From: Rickettsiales bacterium
GTDB taxonomy: Bacteria > Pseudomonadota > Alphaproteobacteria > Rickettsiales > UBA1997
Reading direction: 5' to 3'
DNA: 9,092 nt
Assembly (NCBI GenBank): GCA_947441875.1
Contig: CANEUR010000032.1
Coordinates: 1 to 9,092, forward strand
In this document: in pieces, positions 1-7,341 of the stretch
How the letters are laid out: the number at the start of each line of letters is the position of its first letter
How positions within the stretch are numbered: position 1 is the first letter of the stretch
Program-made: the position numbers and the translations under genes
The notes under the pieces: model-generated
Database searches by the model: none
What the model was told of the DNA's origin: nothing
The model's input: only the letters and a program-made list of their open reading frames with translations

Positions 1-90
1 ATGCACCCTATTTTAGAGCAAAAAATGCACTTTACCTGCCCATTGCCACCAGATTTAATAGAGCTACAACTGTTATTAGAGAAACTGTGA
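1..90 (+). CDS. Short open frame at left edge, probably the tail of a gene
   Basis: The frame that begins at base 1 stays open for 29 codons and ends at a TGA. An ATG happens to sit exactly at position 1, but the frame is open at the edge, so this is more likely the C-terminal end of a longer protein than a complete gene. The peptide ends in a leucine-rich stretch (PPDLIELQLLLEKL) that could form an amphipathic helix. It is too short to assign to a family, and its coding status rests only on the open frame. A promoter follows about 20 bases after the stop, consistent with a gene ending here. Confidence 0.3.
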   Translation: MHPILEQKMHFTCPLPPDLIELQLLLEKL

Positions 91-111
91 TATTATTTAT
101 TAAAAAAATAC

Positions 112-139
112 TTGATATTTAAGAAATAAATACTATAAT
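112..139 (+). promoter_or_regulatory. Sigma-70-type promoter ahead of the small gene at 222
   Basis: TTGATA at 112-117 (five of six matches to the -35 consensus) is separated by 16 bases from a perfect TATAAT at 134-139. Transcription would start near 146, giving a leader of about 75 bases before the ATG at 222. The surroundings are so AT-rich that chance -10 boxes are common, but the pairing of both boxes at a proper spacing is good. Confidence 0.55.
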
Positions 140-221
140 TACTTTAATGATAAGTTATTTATCTAGTAATTTTTTTTATTAATTATGGGGCTTTCAGTCT
201 CATTATATATTGTTATATTTT

Positions 222-578
222 ATGAGAAAATCAGGAGTAAACCCTTTTGAAGTACTAGGAATATTAGAAAAATCAGCAGAATTAAAAATTCCGCAAGAAC
301 GAAAAAGACCTGCAAATCATGTTTGCTCAATACACGACAATCAAAATGAACAGAGTTTATATGGAAAAAAAGCTAAAAATAGAGAGAAAGATAGTTTTTA
401 TCCTAAACCAAGAGAAAAAATTTTGGCTTCTTTTCCATCAGATGATAATCAGCAAGGTGTGGTTCAGTTTTCAGAAAACTCGATTGAAGGAGAAGAGCCA
501 GCCACAGTATGTTGTCCATCGTCTTTTCAAGAGTTTGGGCAAATGTTCTTGGAACGTTTGTTAGGATTGGAAAGATAA
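222..578 (+). CDS. Unrecognised small protein, about 118 residues
   Basis: I do not recognise this protein. I chose the ATG at 222; a TTG at 210 in the same frame would add four residues. No Shine-Dalgarno motif is visible. The product is soluble-looking, without signal peptide or membrane segment. Its middle is rich in Lys, Arg, Glu, Asn and Gln and low in hydrophobics, which suggests disorder. It has a Cys-Cys pair near residue 97 and a C-terminal stretch (FGQMFLERLLGLER) that could form an amphipathic helix. A promoter-like element lies at 112-139. Its last 18 bases overlap the 3' end of the convergent folC. Five of its seven glycines use GGA, whereas nearby genes mostly use GGT and GGC, so it may be acquired or decayed. 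Two other frames are also open across part of it, so non-coding or pseudogene status is possible. No other gene occupies 91-560. Confidence 0.4.
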   Translation: MRKSGVNPFEVLGILEKSAELKIPQERKRPANHVCSIHDNQNEQSLYGKKAKNREKDSFYPKPREKILASFPSDDNQQGVVQFSENSIEGEEPATVCCPSSFQEFGQMFLERLLGLER

Positions 579-1856
579 TTCTAGGGCAAAATGTAAAGAT
601 CCGCAAATTACCACTAGGCATGGTTGAGTTTGTTTGCCAATTATATTGAGAGCATCAAGTAAATTATTAGCATCTGTGATAGTAAGATTATGTTTTCTGC
701 CAATGCTTGTTATCACTTGGCTTGATTCGGGGTAGGGTTCTTTGCCAACGGTTACGGCCATTAAGTTAAATTGCGAAAAAGCTAATAAAAAATCGGGCCG
801 GCATTTGTTTTTGCTAAAACCACAAATTACAAATTTTTGCGTGTTGCTAAAACTATTTTGGCAAGCAAGCCAATCGGCAAGAGCCAAGGCTCCGCCAACA
901 TTGTGGGCTCCATCAAACCATAGCTGGCTATTTTGGGGCAGTAATTTTAGCCAATGATTGTTTAGTTTTTGTAGTCTGGCTGGCCAAAAAACCGTGGCGA
1001 TTGCCTTGGCTAAATGCTGATAAGTAAAATAAAAATCGTGGCTAATTGCCATAATGCAGGCTAGGGCGGTCGAAAAATTAAAATATTGATGTTTGCCAAG
1101 TAAATTTGGTTGCGGTAAATTTGGTAGTAAATTTTCGTTTTGCCAATAAAAATCAAAACTTCCTGAATTATTGATTTCTATAAAAAAATCTTGCTCATAA
1201 AAATAAGTGATGCTTTGCAATTGTGTGGCAACTTCGTTTATTGCCAAGTTTATTGTTAAATCATCTTGTTTAGCAATAATTAGCGGAGTGTTTGTTCTGG
1301 CAATGCAGGCTTTTTGTAAGGCAATTTCTAATAAAGTGTTGCCTAAATATTCTTGATGATCAAGTGAAATTGACGAAATAACAGTGGCAAGCTTTTTTTC
1401 GATAATATTGGTGGCATCAATTCTTCCGCCCATTCCACATTCTACAATCAAAATATCGGAATTACTTTGCGAAAAAGCTAAAAAGCTGGCCATGGTAAAG
1501 CTTTCCATAAAGGTAAATTGATGTTCTTGGCTAGCTAATCTGGTTTCTTCTAAAACTTCATATAAGTTGCCGTTGCTAATTATTTGCCCATTTAAGACAA
1601 TTCGTTCATTGCAGTGCAGTAGGTGTGGAGATATATAAACACTGGTTTTATAACCAGCTACCTGAAAAATTTTAGCCAACAATGCCGAAATAGAGCCTTT
1701 GCCGTTGGTGCCAGCAATATGAATAACAGGAGGTAATTTTTGGTGAGGGTTGCCAAGTTTTTGTAGCACAGGCAACATTCTAGCAAAAACCGTTGCATAA
1801 TTGATTTTTTTGTTGCCTAAAGTTGCAGGAATTGGCCAATGCGGAAGATAAACCAT
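561..1856 (-). CDS. folC: Bifunctional folylpolyglutamate / dihydrofolate synthase
   Basis: FolC is the cytoplasmic ATP-dependent ligase that adds glutamate to dihydropteroate and/or extends the polyglutamate tail of folates. The 431-residue length is normal for the family. Visible motifs are the Mur-ligase-type P-loop GTNGKGS (49-55), the SPHL loop with a following ERI (76-86), ECGMGGRIDATN (139-150) with the Mg-binding acid, SLDHQEYLG (164-172), NLLGKHQYFN (251-260) entering the C-terminal domain, WPARLQ (291-296) and the DGAHN signature (315-319). The usual EKAGI motif with the lysine reported as carbamylated in E. coli FolC reads QKACI (181-185), so the lysine is kept while neighbours differ. 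The start ATG has no Shine-Dalgarno motif. The gene begins 23 bases after the 3' CCA of tRNA-Arg on the same strand, too close for its own promoter, so the two are probably co-transcribed. I see no terminator hairpin after it. Confidence 0.95.
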   Translation of the reverse strand: MVYLPHWPIPATLGNKKINYATVFARMLPVLQKLGNPHQKLPPVIHIAGTNGKGSISALLAKIFQVAGYKTSVYISPHLLHCNERIVLNGQIISNGNLYEVLEETRLASQEHQFTFMESFTMASFLAFSQSNSDILIVECGMGGRIDATNIIEKKLATVISSISLDHQEYLGNTLLEIALQKACIARTNTPLIIAKQDDLTINLAINEVATQLQSITYFYEQDFFIEINNSGSFDFYWQNENLLPNLPQPNLLGKHQYFNFSTALACIMAISHDFYFTYQHLAKAIATVFWPARLQKLNNHWLKLLPQNSQLWFDGAHNVGGALALADWLACQNSFSNTQKFVICGFSKNKCRPDFLLAFSQFNLMAVTVGKEPYPESSQVITSIGRKHNLTITDANNLLDALNIIGKQTQPCLVVICGSLHFALELSFQS

Positions 1857-1879
1857 TGAGAGCTAGAGTTAAAACAAAG

Positions 1880-1956
1880 TGGCGCACCCGAGAGGATTTG
1901 AACCCCTAACCTTCTGATCCGTAGTCAGATACTCTATCCAGTTGAGCTACGGGTGC
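1880..1956 (-). tRNA. tRNA-Arg (anticodon ACG)
   Basis: Read on the minus strand, this folds into a full cloverleaf. The acceptor stem GCACCCG pairs with CGGGTGC, the D stem is GCTC/GAGT, and the anticodon stem TCTGA/TCAGA closes a seven-base loop CTACGGA with anticodon ACG. The variable region is AGGTT and the T stem AGGGG/CCTCT closes the loop TTCAAAT. The discriminator base is G (position 1883) and the CCA end is encoded (1880-1882). ACG is normally edited to ICG by TadA and then reads CGT, CGC and CGA codons. A promoter-like pair lies just upstream, and folC follows downstream on the same strand. Confidence 0.97.
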
Positions 1957-1977
1957 TAGTTTTAAGAACTTTAGAAA

Positions 1978-2006
1978 AGTATAAAACAATAAAAACAATA
2001 ATACAA
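1978..2006 (-). promoter_or_regulatory. Promoter for tRNA-Arg and folC
   Basis: On the minus strand, TTGTAT (2001-2006) is followed after 17 bases by TATACT (1978-1983). Transcription would start near 1971, about 15 bases before the mature 5' end of the tRNA, a usual short tRNA leader. Because only 23 bases separate the tRNA from folC, this promoter probably serves both. Confidence 0.55.
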
Positions 2007-2027
2007 GTAGCTTTTTTAAAAAGTTTC

Positions 2028-2056
2028 TTGCAATAACAATTATTTATCTTTAAAAT
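2028..2056 (+). promoter_or_regulatory. Promoter for the ppiD-trpE-obgE operon
   Basis: TTGCAA (2028-2033) and TAAAAT (2051-2056) are separated by 17 bases, close to the sigma-70 consensus. The start of transcription would fall near 2063, leaving a leader of about 33 bases before the ATG at 2096. It is the only candidate I see for the six-gene plus-strand unit, and it stands back to back with the tRNA-Arg promoter. Confidence 0.5.
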
Positions 2057-2095
2057 TTGTGTAAAATTAATTTTTTAACTATCGTTTTTATTTCA

Positions 2096-4018
2096 ATGAA
2101 AAAAATTCGTCAAATTGCTTCTGGTATAGCTGTAAAAATAGTTGTTGGGCTTGTGATCTTGAGCTTTGTGGTTTTTGGTGTGGCTAGTTTTCTTTCTCAA
2201 TCTTCTGATGTTTGGGCAATTAAAATTGGCAATAAAAAAATTTCTTATCAAAAAGTTCGGCACGATATAAATAATTATCGCAACAATTTATTGGCTTTAC
2301 TTAAAGAAAATCCACAAGAACAAGCTCAAATAGAGCAAATGTTAGAGCCTAACTACTTGCAACAACAAGTAGTGAATTCAATCATTACTAGCGGTGTTAT
2401 TGAGCAGTTTGCCAAAGATTTAAAAATTACTGCCGATGAAAATCTGATTTATCAAGAAATTGTCAAACAAAAAGTTTTTCATAACAAAGAAGGTAAATTT
2501 GATAAACAATTATTTCAAAATTTTCTTAAAAATCAACAATTAAGCGAACAAAGCTATGTTCAGAATATGGCAAGTCAAGTTGGTGGGCAAATAATTCAAA
2601 ATAGCATTATTATGGCAAATCCTATCAATCAAAGTTTAGCTCTTGATTTATATTTATTTAACCAAAATACTGTGATTTACGATTTGCTCGAGGTAAAAAG
2701 CGAAAATGTGCCAGTAAGCACCAACATTTCCGATGCCGAAATTAACGAATTATATCAAAAAAATCCAAAATCTTACCAAACTCCCGAATTACGTAAAGTT
2801 CAATATGCTATTCTCGATAAAAAATCAGTGGTAAACAATATTGAAGTTTCAGAGCAAGAGGCTGTTGATTATTACCAACAAAATCAAGAGAATTATAAAA
2901 TACCAGAAAATCGTGATGTTTACCATTTAATGTTTGATACTCAAGAAAAGGCAAATAATTTTCTTGCCGAACTAAACAAAAAAGCTTCGCAAAATATCGC
3001 TCAAAACTTTTTAGATTTAGCAAAAACTATTGCTAATAAAAAACTAGAAGAAATTTTAATTGCAGGTGTGTCAAAAGGTCAAATTCTACCAGAACTAGAA
3101 AAGATAATTTTTTCTTTACAGCCACAGCAAATTAGCTCAACAATAGAAAGCAAAGCAGGTTTTCATATTGTGTTGTTAAATACAATAAATCCGCCACAAA
3201 CCCTAGATTTTACTAAGGTTGTAGAGCGAATTAAGCAACAATTATTAACCGAAAAGCAAAATAAAATTTTTGGTAAAATGTTAAAAGAAATGCACGATTT
3301 TACTTTAGTAAGCAAATCTTTTGATGATTTTGCTAAAAACTTCTCATTAAAAATTGTTGATGTTGAACAAAAACTTGCCAAAAATCAACAAGCTCAAAAA
3401 GAAACCGAATTTTTGCCAAATTTTATTGATCAAGTATTTACTGCCAATATCAAGCAAATTAGTAAGCCAATTTCTTTTGATGATAAGCAAGAAAAATTTT
3501 ATTTTGTTTTTGTAACCGAGGCGTTTCAGCCGCAGCAATTATCTTTATCTGATGCTAAAAATTTAGTAAAGCAAGATTTGATTTTAGCAAAACAAACGAA
3601 AGAATTGCCAAATTTTGCTGATAACTTAGCAAAACAAATTGCCGAAAATCCTAGTTTATTTGTGAATTTAGCAACTAAATATAAAATTAAAATGCAAAAA
3701 AATAACAGTATCACTAGATCTGATCTTAATCAACTAGCCGAAAGTCAACAAGCAGAGGCATTGCCAGTAATTAAAATTCTTACTCAATTATTCACTCTTC
3801 CAATAAACACTCTAAGTAAGCCAGTAATGTTTAATAGCAATGTTTATTTTTTAGCAATGGCAAAAGAAAGAAAGCAAAATTCAACGAATACCGCTACCGA
3901 GTTTAAAAAAGATGCGTTTAATTTATTAAGATACGATTTATTTTCTGCTTATCAAAATTATTTGCTTAAAAACAAATATCCAATTGTAACTAACAAAAAT
4001 ATTTTAGTAATAGAATAA
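2096..4018 (+). CDS. ppiD: PpiD-like periplasmic peptidyl-prolyl isomerase / folding factor
   Basis: The product is a membrane-anchored SurA/PpiD-type chaperone expected to act on newly exported outer-membrane and periplasmic proteins. From the ATG at 2096 it has 640 residues: a basic start (MKKIRQ), one membrane helix at about 13-33, and a SurA-N-like helical region at about 40-190. A parvulin-type domain spans about 266-365, recognisable by the run ending in AGFHIVLLN at 354-362, and a second helical region reaches the C-terminus. The parvulin domain looks divergent, as is usual in alphaproteobacterial PpiD, so chaperone activity is more certain than isomerase activity. A TTG at 2057 would add 13 residues but sits directly after the -10 box, upstream of the expected transcript start, so I reject it. 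trpE follows after 25 bases, an order I associate with Alphaproteobacteria. Confidence 0.9.
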   Translation: MKKIRQIASGIAVKIVVGLVILSFVVFGVASFLSQSSDVWAIKIGNKKISYQKVRHDINNYRNNLLALLKENPQEQAQIEQMLEPNYLQQQVVNSIITSGVIEQFAKDLKITADENLIYQEIVKQKVFHNKEGKFDKQLFQNFLKNQQLSEQSYVQNMASQVGGQIIQNSIIMANPINQSLALDLYLFNQNTVIYDLLEVKSENVPVSTNISDAEINELYQKNPKSYQTPELRKVQYAILDKKSVVNNIEVSEQEAVDYYQQNQENYKIPENRDVYHLMFDTQEKANNFLAELNKKASQNIAQNFLDLAKTIANKKLEEILIAGVSKGQILPELEKIIFSLQPQQISSTIESKAGFHIVLLNTINPPQTLDFTKVVERIKQQLLTEKQNKIFGKMLKEMHDFTLVSKSFDDFAKNFSLKIVDVEQKLAKNQQAQKETEFLPNFIDQVFTANIKQISKPISFDDKQEKFYFVFVTEAFQPQQLSLSDAKNLVKQDLILAKQTKELPNFADNLAKQIAENPSLFVNLATKYKIKMQKNNSITRSDLNQLAESQQAEALPVIKILTQLFTLPINTLSKPVMFNSNVYFLAMAKERKQNSTNTATEFKKDAFNLLRYDLFSAYQNYLLKNKYPIVTNKNILVIE

Positions 4019-4043
4019 TGCTACTATTTCGTTTTAATTTTTT

Positions 4044-5585
4044 ATGTTTCTAAATATAACCGCCAAACCTGAAGATGTTAATAACTCCGATTTTAATATC
4101 GACGAAGATCAATTTAATTTGCAAATCGAAACAAAAAAAGCAACTGTTTTGTATCGTTCTTTAGTTAATTCGCTTGCTCCTTTGGTAATTTATCAAAAAA
4201 TTTTACAAATCAGCGACGGTTACGATTTTTTATTTGAATCAAACGATACTAGCAGTGAAAAAGGTAGATTTTCGGTAATTGGTTTAATGCCAGATAGAAT
4301 TTGGAAAGTGCAAGATAATCAATCTTTTTTAAGCACCGATCTTCAAACTTTTTTACCAGAAACCAATCAAAATATTATTGAAAATTTTCGTGATTTTGTA
4401 GAAAAGGCAAAAATCAACTGGTCTTCTATTTTTGTTAAATATGATAAACAGAGTTTGCCTTCAATATCATCTGGGGTTTATGGTTATTTTACCTACGATT
4501 TTGCTAATGCTATTCATGATATTAAATTTTTTCATCAACAACAAGATCTAATTAACATTCCTGATGGAATTTTTATTAGGCCACAAATAGTTATTGTATT
4601 TGATAATCAGCTTAAAAAAACCATAATTTGTGCGCCAAGATACCAAGATAGTCATCAATCATACCAAGATTTGATAGAAAAAATTAAAATGATTGAAAAT
4701 ACCATATTTGATACTTTATTTTTGCAACAAGTTGCTCTTGATTATCATAAAAAACCAGAATTTGAGCATTATCTTACTAAACAAAAATATTGCAAACTTG
4801 TTGATATTGCCAAGCAATACATTATTGCAGGAGATGCTTTTCAGATTTTACCATCGCAACGCATTACTGCCGATTTTCCAAAATATCTGAAAGAAATTGA
4901 ATTTTATCAGTCTTTAAAAGAAACCAATCCATCTCCTTTTTTATTTTACTTGCATTTTCCCGATTTCATTCTTACTGGTTCTAGTCCAGAAATTATGGTG
5001 TCGGTAAATGATGGCAAAATTACCATTAAGCCACTTGCAGGAACTAGAAAAAGAGGAATAAACGAAGAAGAAGATTTAAAAATTAGTCAAGAATTACTTG
5101 CCGATTCTAAAGAAATTGCAGAGCATTTAATGCTTGTCGATTTAGGCAGGAATGATGTTGGTTTTGTTGCCGAAAGTGGCTCGGTTGAAGTGGTTAAAAA
5201 AATGCAAATCGAATATTATTCTCATGTAATGCATATTTCTTCAACCATAGAAGGTAAGCTAAAACAAGGTTGCGATGCTATTGATGCTTTAATGGCTGGC
5301 TTTCCTGCTGGCACTGTGAGTGGTGCTCCTAAAATTCGTGCCATGGAAATTATTCAAGAACTCGAAGAAATTAAAAGATCTTTTTACGCTGGTTGTGTAG
5401 GTTTTTTTGCAAGCAATGGCAATATGGAAACCTGCATTACTTTACGCTCGGCTCTTATTAAAGATGGCAAAATTCATCTACAAGCAGGTGCGGGTGTGGT
5501 TTTTGATTCGGTGCCAAAGCTAGAATATCAAGAGTGTTTTAACAAAATGCAAGCCCTTATTAAGGCTTATGAAAATATTACCTAA
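4044..5585 (+). CDS. trpE: Anthranilate synthase component I
   Basis: TrpE converts chorismate to anthranilate, the first committed step of tryptophan synthesis, using ammonia released by the glutaminase TrpG. At 513 residues it is full length. The N-terminal domain keeps an LFES motif (63-66), matching the LLES element of the tryptophan feedback site. The chorismate-binding domain shows KPLAGTRKRG (329-338), EHLMLVDLGRND (360-371), SHVMHISS (393-400), PAGTVSGAPK (421-430) and QAGAGVVFDS (480-489). Alanine in PLAGT is typical of anthranilate synthase; aminodeoxychorismate synthase PabB usually has lysine there. The start lacks a Shine-Dalgarno motif, and obgE starts two bases after the stop. 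No trpG or other trp gene lies within the window, and I see no leader peptide or attenuator before it. Confidence 0.95.
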   Translation: MFLNITAKPEDVNNSDFNIDEDQFNLQIETKKATVLYRSLVNSLAPLVIYQKILQISDGYDFLFESNDTSSEKGRFSVIGLMPDRIWKVQDNQSFLSTDLQTFLPETNQNIIENFRDFVEKAKINWSSIFVKYDKQSLPSISSGVYGYFTYDFANAIHDIKFFHQQQDLINIPDGIFIRPQIVIVFDNQLKKTIICAPRYQDSHQSYQDLIEKIKMIENTIFDTLFLQQVALDYHKKPEFEHYLTKQKYCKLVDIAKQYIIAGDAFQILPSQRITADFPKYLKEIEFYQSLKETNPSPFLFYLHFPDFILTGSSPEIMVSVNDGKITIKPLAGTRKRGINEEEDLKISQELLADSKEIAEHLMLVDLGRNDVGFVAESGSVEVVKKMQIEYYSHVMHISSTIEGKLKQGCDAIDALMAGFPAGTVSGAPKIRAMEIIQELEEIKRSFYAGCVGFFASNGNMETCITLRSALIKDGKIHLQAGAGVVFDSVPKLEYQECFNKMQALIKAYENIT

Positions 5586-5587
5586 AT

Positions 5588-6616
5588 ATGCAATTTATCG
5601 ATGAAGTCAAAATACATGTGCAAGCTGGCAACGGTGGCAACGGAGCCTCTAGCTTTCGTCGAGAAAAATTTATTCCAAGAGGTGGGCCAGATGGTGGCGA
5701 TGGCGGCAGAGGTGGTAGTGTAATTTTTAATTGTGTTGATAGTCTTAATACTTTAATAGATTTTCGTTTTAAACAGCATTTTTCTGCTAAAAATGGTCAA
5801 TCAGGTAGAGGAGCCAATCAAAATGGTTCTTCTGGTGATGATTTAAATTTATTGGTGCCAATTGGTACTCAAGTTTTTTGCGAAGAAAGTGGTAACTTGC
5901 TTTACGATTTTACTGCTAGCGATCAACAATTTATAGTTGTTAAAGGTGGTAGAGGTGGTTTAGGTAATGTGAATTTTAAAAGCTCTACTAATCGAGCTCC
6001 AACTTTTGCTCAAAAAGGTGAATTGGGCGAAGAAATATGGGTTCGCCTGCAACTTAAATTGCTTTCTGATGTTGGTTTGGTGGGTTTGCCAAATGCAGGT
6101 AAATCTACTTTTTTATCGATTACCACTAGAGCAAAACCAAAAATAGCCGATTATCCATTTACTACTTTAAAGCCACAGCTTGGAGTTGCCTATATTGATG
6201 ATTACGAATTTGTCATTGCCGATATTCCTGGGTTAATTGCTGATGCTAGTTTAGGCAAGGGTTTGGGTGATAGGTTTTTAAAGCACATTGAAAGGTGTGC
6301 TACTTTACTACATTTAATTGCTTGCGACAATGCTTCAGTGATTGAAAGTTATCAAATTATTCGACAAGAAATGCAAAATTACAATCCGCAATTAATTAAT
6401 AAGCCAGAAATTGTGGTGCTTACTAAGGCCGATTTACTTGGTAAGTTAGAATTAAAAAAACAAGCTCAAAAGCTACAAAAATTTTTTGATAAACAAAAAA
6501 TTAGTAGTAAAATTTTTATTATTTCTGCGGTAAGTAACAATAATCTTGCCGAATTATTAAGAGAAGCCTACCAACAAATTGTGAATTCTAAAAAATGCCA
6601 AACAAAAACGCTTTAA
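5588..6616 (+). CDS. obgE: Obg family GTPase
   Basis: ObgE is an essential GTPase that binds the large ribosomal subunit during late assembly and is linked to the stringent response. The 342 residues cover the two expected domains. The glycine-rich Obg fold occupies 1-158, with dense Gly motifs at 14-20, 32-43 and 120-126. The G domain follows with G1 GLPNAGKST (166-174), switch I FTTLKPQLG (191-199), G3 DIPGLI (212-217), G4 TKAD (279-282) and G5 SAVS (313-316). There is no C-terminal OCT extension, which is normal outside Firmicutes. The start lies two bases after trpE and the last 22 bases overlap the next gene, which argues for translational coupling. Nothing essential appears to be missing. 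Confidence 0.97.
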   Translation: MQFIDEVKIHVQAGNGGNGASSFRREKFIPRGGPDGGDGGRGGSVIFNCVDSLNTLIDFRFKQHFSAKNGQSGRGANQNGSSGDDLNLLVPIGTQVFCEESGNLLYDFTASDQQFIVVKGGRGGLGNVNFKSSTNRAPTFAQKGELGEEIWVRLQLKLLSDVGLVGLPNAGKSTFLSITTRAKPKIADYPFTTLKPQLGVAYIDDYEFVIADIPGLIADASLGKGLGDRFLKHIERCATLLHLIACDNASVIESYQIIRQEMQNYNPQLINKPEIVVLTKADLLGKLELKKQAQKLQKFFDKQKISSKIFIISAVSNNNLAELLREAYQQIVNSKKCQTKTL

Positions 6617-7341
6617 TTACTGGGGCAGGCAAAAGAATTGGCAGAGAAATGGCAATTTTTTTAGCAAAAAAACAATATAATTTAGTTTTACACTACAATA
6701 ATTCTAAGCAAGAAGTTCTTGATTTGCAGTTTGAAATAACCAATAACTATGGAGTAAAATGTCATTTGGTGCAGTTTGATTTGCTTGATTTACAACAAGT
6801 TGAAGAGGCAAAACACATTTTTGCCGATTTTTCAGTAAGTTTGCTTATTAACAATGCTTCAATTTTTTTTAAATCGCAATTTTTAAATACTAGGCAGTGG
6901 CATCAGTTTGCCGATAATTTCAATATTCATCTTGCTTCACCACTAATTTTGGCTAAACATTTTGCCACTAATTGTTTGCAACAAAACTTGCCACAAGCTC
7001 AAATAATTAATATGCTCGACAAAAACATTGCACGTTATGACACCTCTCACTTTTTTTATTTGTTAAGTAAAAAATTTTTAGCAGAAGCCACTAAAATGCT
7101 TGCTTTAGAACTTGCTCCACATATTCGAGTAAATGCTATTGCTCCTGGTTTTATTTTAAGTTCGGTAGGCGAAAGCAATCCTTTGGCCGAACAAGAAAAA
7201 ATCTCAAAAATAATTCCGTTAAAACACATTGGCAACCCAAGTAACATAACTTCCGCTCTTGGTTTTTTGCTAGATAATCAATTTATGACAGGTCAAATTA
7301 TTTTTGTTGATGGAGGGGCTTCTTTAAATCATGCTGGATAA
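6595..7341 (+). CDS. Short-chain dehydrogenase, pteridine-reductase-like
   Basis: This is a classical 248-residue SDR oxidoreductase with a single Rossmann fold. The nucleotide-binding motif is TGAGKRIG (9-16), where the Lys-Arg pair suggests NADPH. The NNAS motif is at 86-89, an Asn-containing helix at about 108-112, and the active-site tyrosine and lysine are Y155 and K159 (YLLSK). The C-terminal part has IRVNAIAPG (177-185) and FVDGGAS (237-243). The usual catalytic serine position is an aspartate, D142 in NMLD, 13 residues before the tyrosine. This Asp-Tyr-Lys set matches the one I recall for Leishmania PTR1 (D181, Y194, K198). With the RIG and NNAS motifs it points to a pteridine or dihydrofolate/dihydromonapterin reductase (FolM-like). 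That function is inferred; SDR substrates are hard to predict. The start overlaps obgE by 22 bases and the end overlaps lpxI by 11. Confidence 0.85.
   Translation: MPNKNALITGAGKRIGREMAIFLAKKQYNLVLHYNNSKQEVLDLQFEITNNYGVKCHLVQFDLLDLQQVEEAKHIFADFSVSLLINNASIFFKSQFLNTRQWHQFADNFNIHLASPLILAKHFATNCLQQNLPQAQIINMLDKNIARYDTSHFFYLLSKKFLAEATKMLALELAPHIRVNAIAPGFILSSVGESNPLAEQEKISKIIPLKHIGNPSNITSALGFLLDNQFMTGQIIFVDGGASLNHAG

Noticed and set aside
149..177. GATAA/TTATC hairpin followed by eight T residues, possible terminator
   Set aside because: The stem has only five mostly A-T pairs with mismatched flanks, so it would be very weak. It would also lie at the very start of the transcript from the 112-139 promoter. 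In DNA this AT-rich such hairpins are expected by chance.
403..621. Minus-strand and alternative plus-strand frames over the small gene
   Set aside because: The minus-strand frame mostly lies antisense to the small gene and overlaps the 3' end of folC out of frame; the second plus-strand frame (319-564) has no promoter or start signal of its own. None resembles a transposase or other known family.
2011..2023. Near-palindrome of T and A runs between the two divergent promoters, possible operator
   Set aside because: It is a simple run of T followed by A, common in AT-rich spacers, with no second copy or specific core bases.
2057..2095. TTG start giving a 13-residue longer PpiD
   Set aside because: It overlaps the promoter region, and the shorter form starting at 2096 begins with the typical charged N-terminus before the membrane helix.
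4044..5585. PabB (aminodeoxychorismate synthase) as an alternative for trpE
   Set aside because: The PLAGT motif has alanine rather than the lysine usual in PabB, an LFES feedback-site motif is present, and the overall motif set is TrpE.
7312..7318. GGAGGGG as a dedicated ribosome binding site for lpxI
   Set aside because: The spacing to the ATG is 12 bases and the run is explained by the conserved Gly-Gly codons of the overlapping SDR. It may help initiation but cannot be counted as independent evidence.
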